Shown: positions 62,570-64,000 of the stretch, in pieces
Position numbering within the stretch: the first letter of the stretch is position 1
Layout of the letters: each line of letters begins with the position of its first letter
Assembly (NCBI GenBank): GCA_963978895.1
Contig: OZ022245.1
Span: 5,889,192 to 5,953,191, forward strand
Direction of reading: 5' to 3'
DNA: 64,000 nucleotides
From: Erpobdella octoculata
Lineage: Eukaryota > Annelida > Clitellata > Hirudinida > Erpobdellidae
Position numbers and translations under genes: made by a program
The notes under the pieces: generated by a model
Seen by the model: only the letters and a program-made list of their open reading frames with translations
Told to the model about the DNA's origin: nothing
The model's database searches: none

Positions 62570-64000
62570 CGTAGTATTCTCGATGTTGTTGCTTTGCGCA
62601 GGTCGTTTTTCGTCAGGAGCATAAATGTCATACCATTCAATTTTTCAGGTACGATACAATACAACGCAACTGTCATTTTGCAACACGCTTAATCAAAACA
62701 AGAATCTTTTGCTCTCCAGTCCGATCAATCATTTACAGCTATTTACATCCTCACTTAATTAAACTTCTATAATAATAGTTTTAAAACAGACATAATTTGT
62801 AAAATTTAATAGAATGCATTGTCATGCGTAGCTAGCCCTACCTACGTCAAATTTCAGCTCAATCGTATGACGGAAGTTTATTAATTTTTATTTTAAGGTT
62901 TTTGTTTAAATTTGTGTGGCTTTTGTTAACATTTTTGGCAAGTAATAATGAAAGACAGATTTCTAGTGAAACTTGCAAATTCTTCATGTCTTTTACACAA
63001 AAGAAAAATATCTTTTTCAATCCAAAGAGCTATAAATTTATTTTTTATTCGACCATAAAAAATTTTCATTGTCTTCAAATTATCATAAAGATGAAAGAAG
63101 TAGTTTACCTGTATGCATGAAATTTTTTTTTTTCGCAATCGATAACAAGCCATGAAGTATATTTAGAAATACGAAAAGTATTAAATAATATTTAAATAAA
63201 CAATATATTCACTTACTGATCGCCGATGTCGTTACAACCGTAAACTTGGGGTGTTCATATCTTGGAAACTAAACTATCTACGTTTTAATAAAGATGTTTA
63301 TATCTTATTAATTTTTAATTAAAAGCTACATAATTCATCAACAATATACATTAAGATGGTTTTTTGAAAATTTTATGTCAACATCAAGGGTCGCACCAGT
63401 ATTTAAAATTTTAAAAGCATCATCTTGTACTGTTTCTGTAAAGTACATTTTTTCTAACAAGCATTGCTTTCTAAGGCTAGCTACCTAACTAACTGTTTTT
63501 GGATAAAAAAACCAAGATACAAGAAAAAAAAAATTTCTATTATATGGAAGAAAAGAATTCTAAAACTTTTATTTCATGATCAATTTTAAATTTAATAAAT
63601 TCTTGGATAATTTTAGAAAAAAACAACACATTTCTAATCTGATTTTATTAAATGTCCAATTTAAATGTCTAATGTTTGTCACCATGCAATTTAACATTTG
63701 GTTGATTTAAGTTGATATTACCTTATAGTTCAAGTTGCGTGGTAAAGCAGCCAAGGATCAAAATTCGTTGTGCAGTTGTTTCATTTGACACAAAATTTTT
63801 TGAAACATTTCATTGCTGGCAGTATCTTTTTGAACCTTTTCAGTAATATCTTCATATCATCATTTTTCAAACTATCAAAACTTATTATGTATTATACCTC
63901 TCGTGTCTCCAAGTTCAGTTCTTTTTTTGCTTGTTGAGAAATTTTTATTTTCAGATATGCACAATAAGACATGTTTTTAGTTTTATTTTTACCAGAACCC
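62570..64000. other. Right end of window, no gene seen
   Basis: AT-rich sequence with one interspersed repeat piece at 62800-62905 (CATTGTCATGCGTAGCTAG; TTTCAGCTCAATCGTATGAC) related to 36780-37030. The remaining frames are short and lack recognisable motifs. Confidence 0.5.

Overview
The window is eukaryotic, from an AT-rich invertebrate animal genome. The evidence is multi-exon genes with GT-AG introns, proteases built from astacin plus CUB domains (a combination typical of animals), a cathepsin B gene, CR1/Jockey-type LINEs, an LTR retrotransposon, Helitron-type elements and many microsatellites. I cannot name the phylum from this sequence alone.

All host genes read on the + strand and form a tandem array of secreted proteases. 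Gene A (359-982) is only the 3' end of an astacin-CUB gene. Gene B (2877-17438, 13 exons, 658 codons) is a complete astacin-3xCUB gene. Gene C (24175-30240, 8 exons, 339 codons) is cathepsin B. Gene D (31968-43588, 13 exons, 606 codons) is a second complete astacin-3xCUB gene. Gene E (50413-58611) is a third copy, with an in-frame stop in the protease domain and a lost last splice donor. Two decayed cathepsin B exon relics (30727-30814 and 48946-49020) suggest that a [cathepsin B + astacin] block was duplicated, one block giving C-D and the other a lost cathepsin plus E. A and B form a separate, recent duplicate pair.

Each astacin product has the same order: signal peptide, short propeptide ending in a basic cleavage motif, zinc protease domain, three CUB domains, short tail. 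Every CUB module is bounded by phase-1 introns. The protease would be secreted and activated by propeptide removal, with the CUBs probably docking it to substrate or matrix. Cathepsin B would act in lysosomes or be secreted. Physical linkage does not prove that these proteases work together.

Repeats fill the introns and intergenic DNA. 2.9-8.8 kb: three Helitron-like elements, two as an inverted pair, huge TACA/CA and TA/TG microsatellites and a hAT-like MITE. 12.4-13.8 kb: a decayed hAT-like element. 14.4-16.5 kb: a short gag-only LTR retrotransposon inside a 21-bp minisatellite. 17.7-22.6 kb: a four-level nest (TA-flanked element, then a Mutator-like element with 9-bp TSD, then a TIR element with 8-bp TSD, then a Helitron fragment). 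26.3-29.0 kb, in a cathepsin intron: a second copy of the same TA-flanked element, interrupted by a hAT element (8-bp TSD) that holds a LINE fragment. 45.1-48.7 kb: a nearly full-length LINE on the - strand. 59.0-62.6 kb: a repeat island downstream of gene E. The last 1.4 kb shows no gene.
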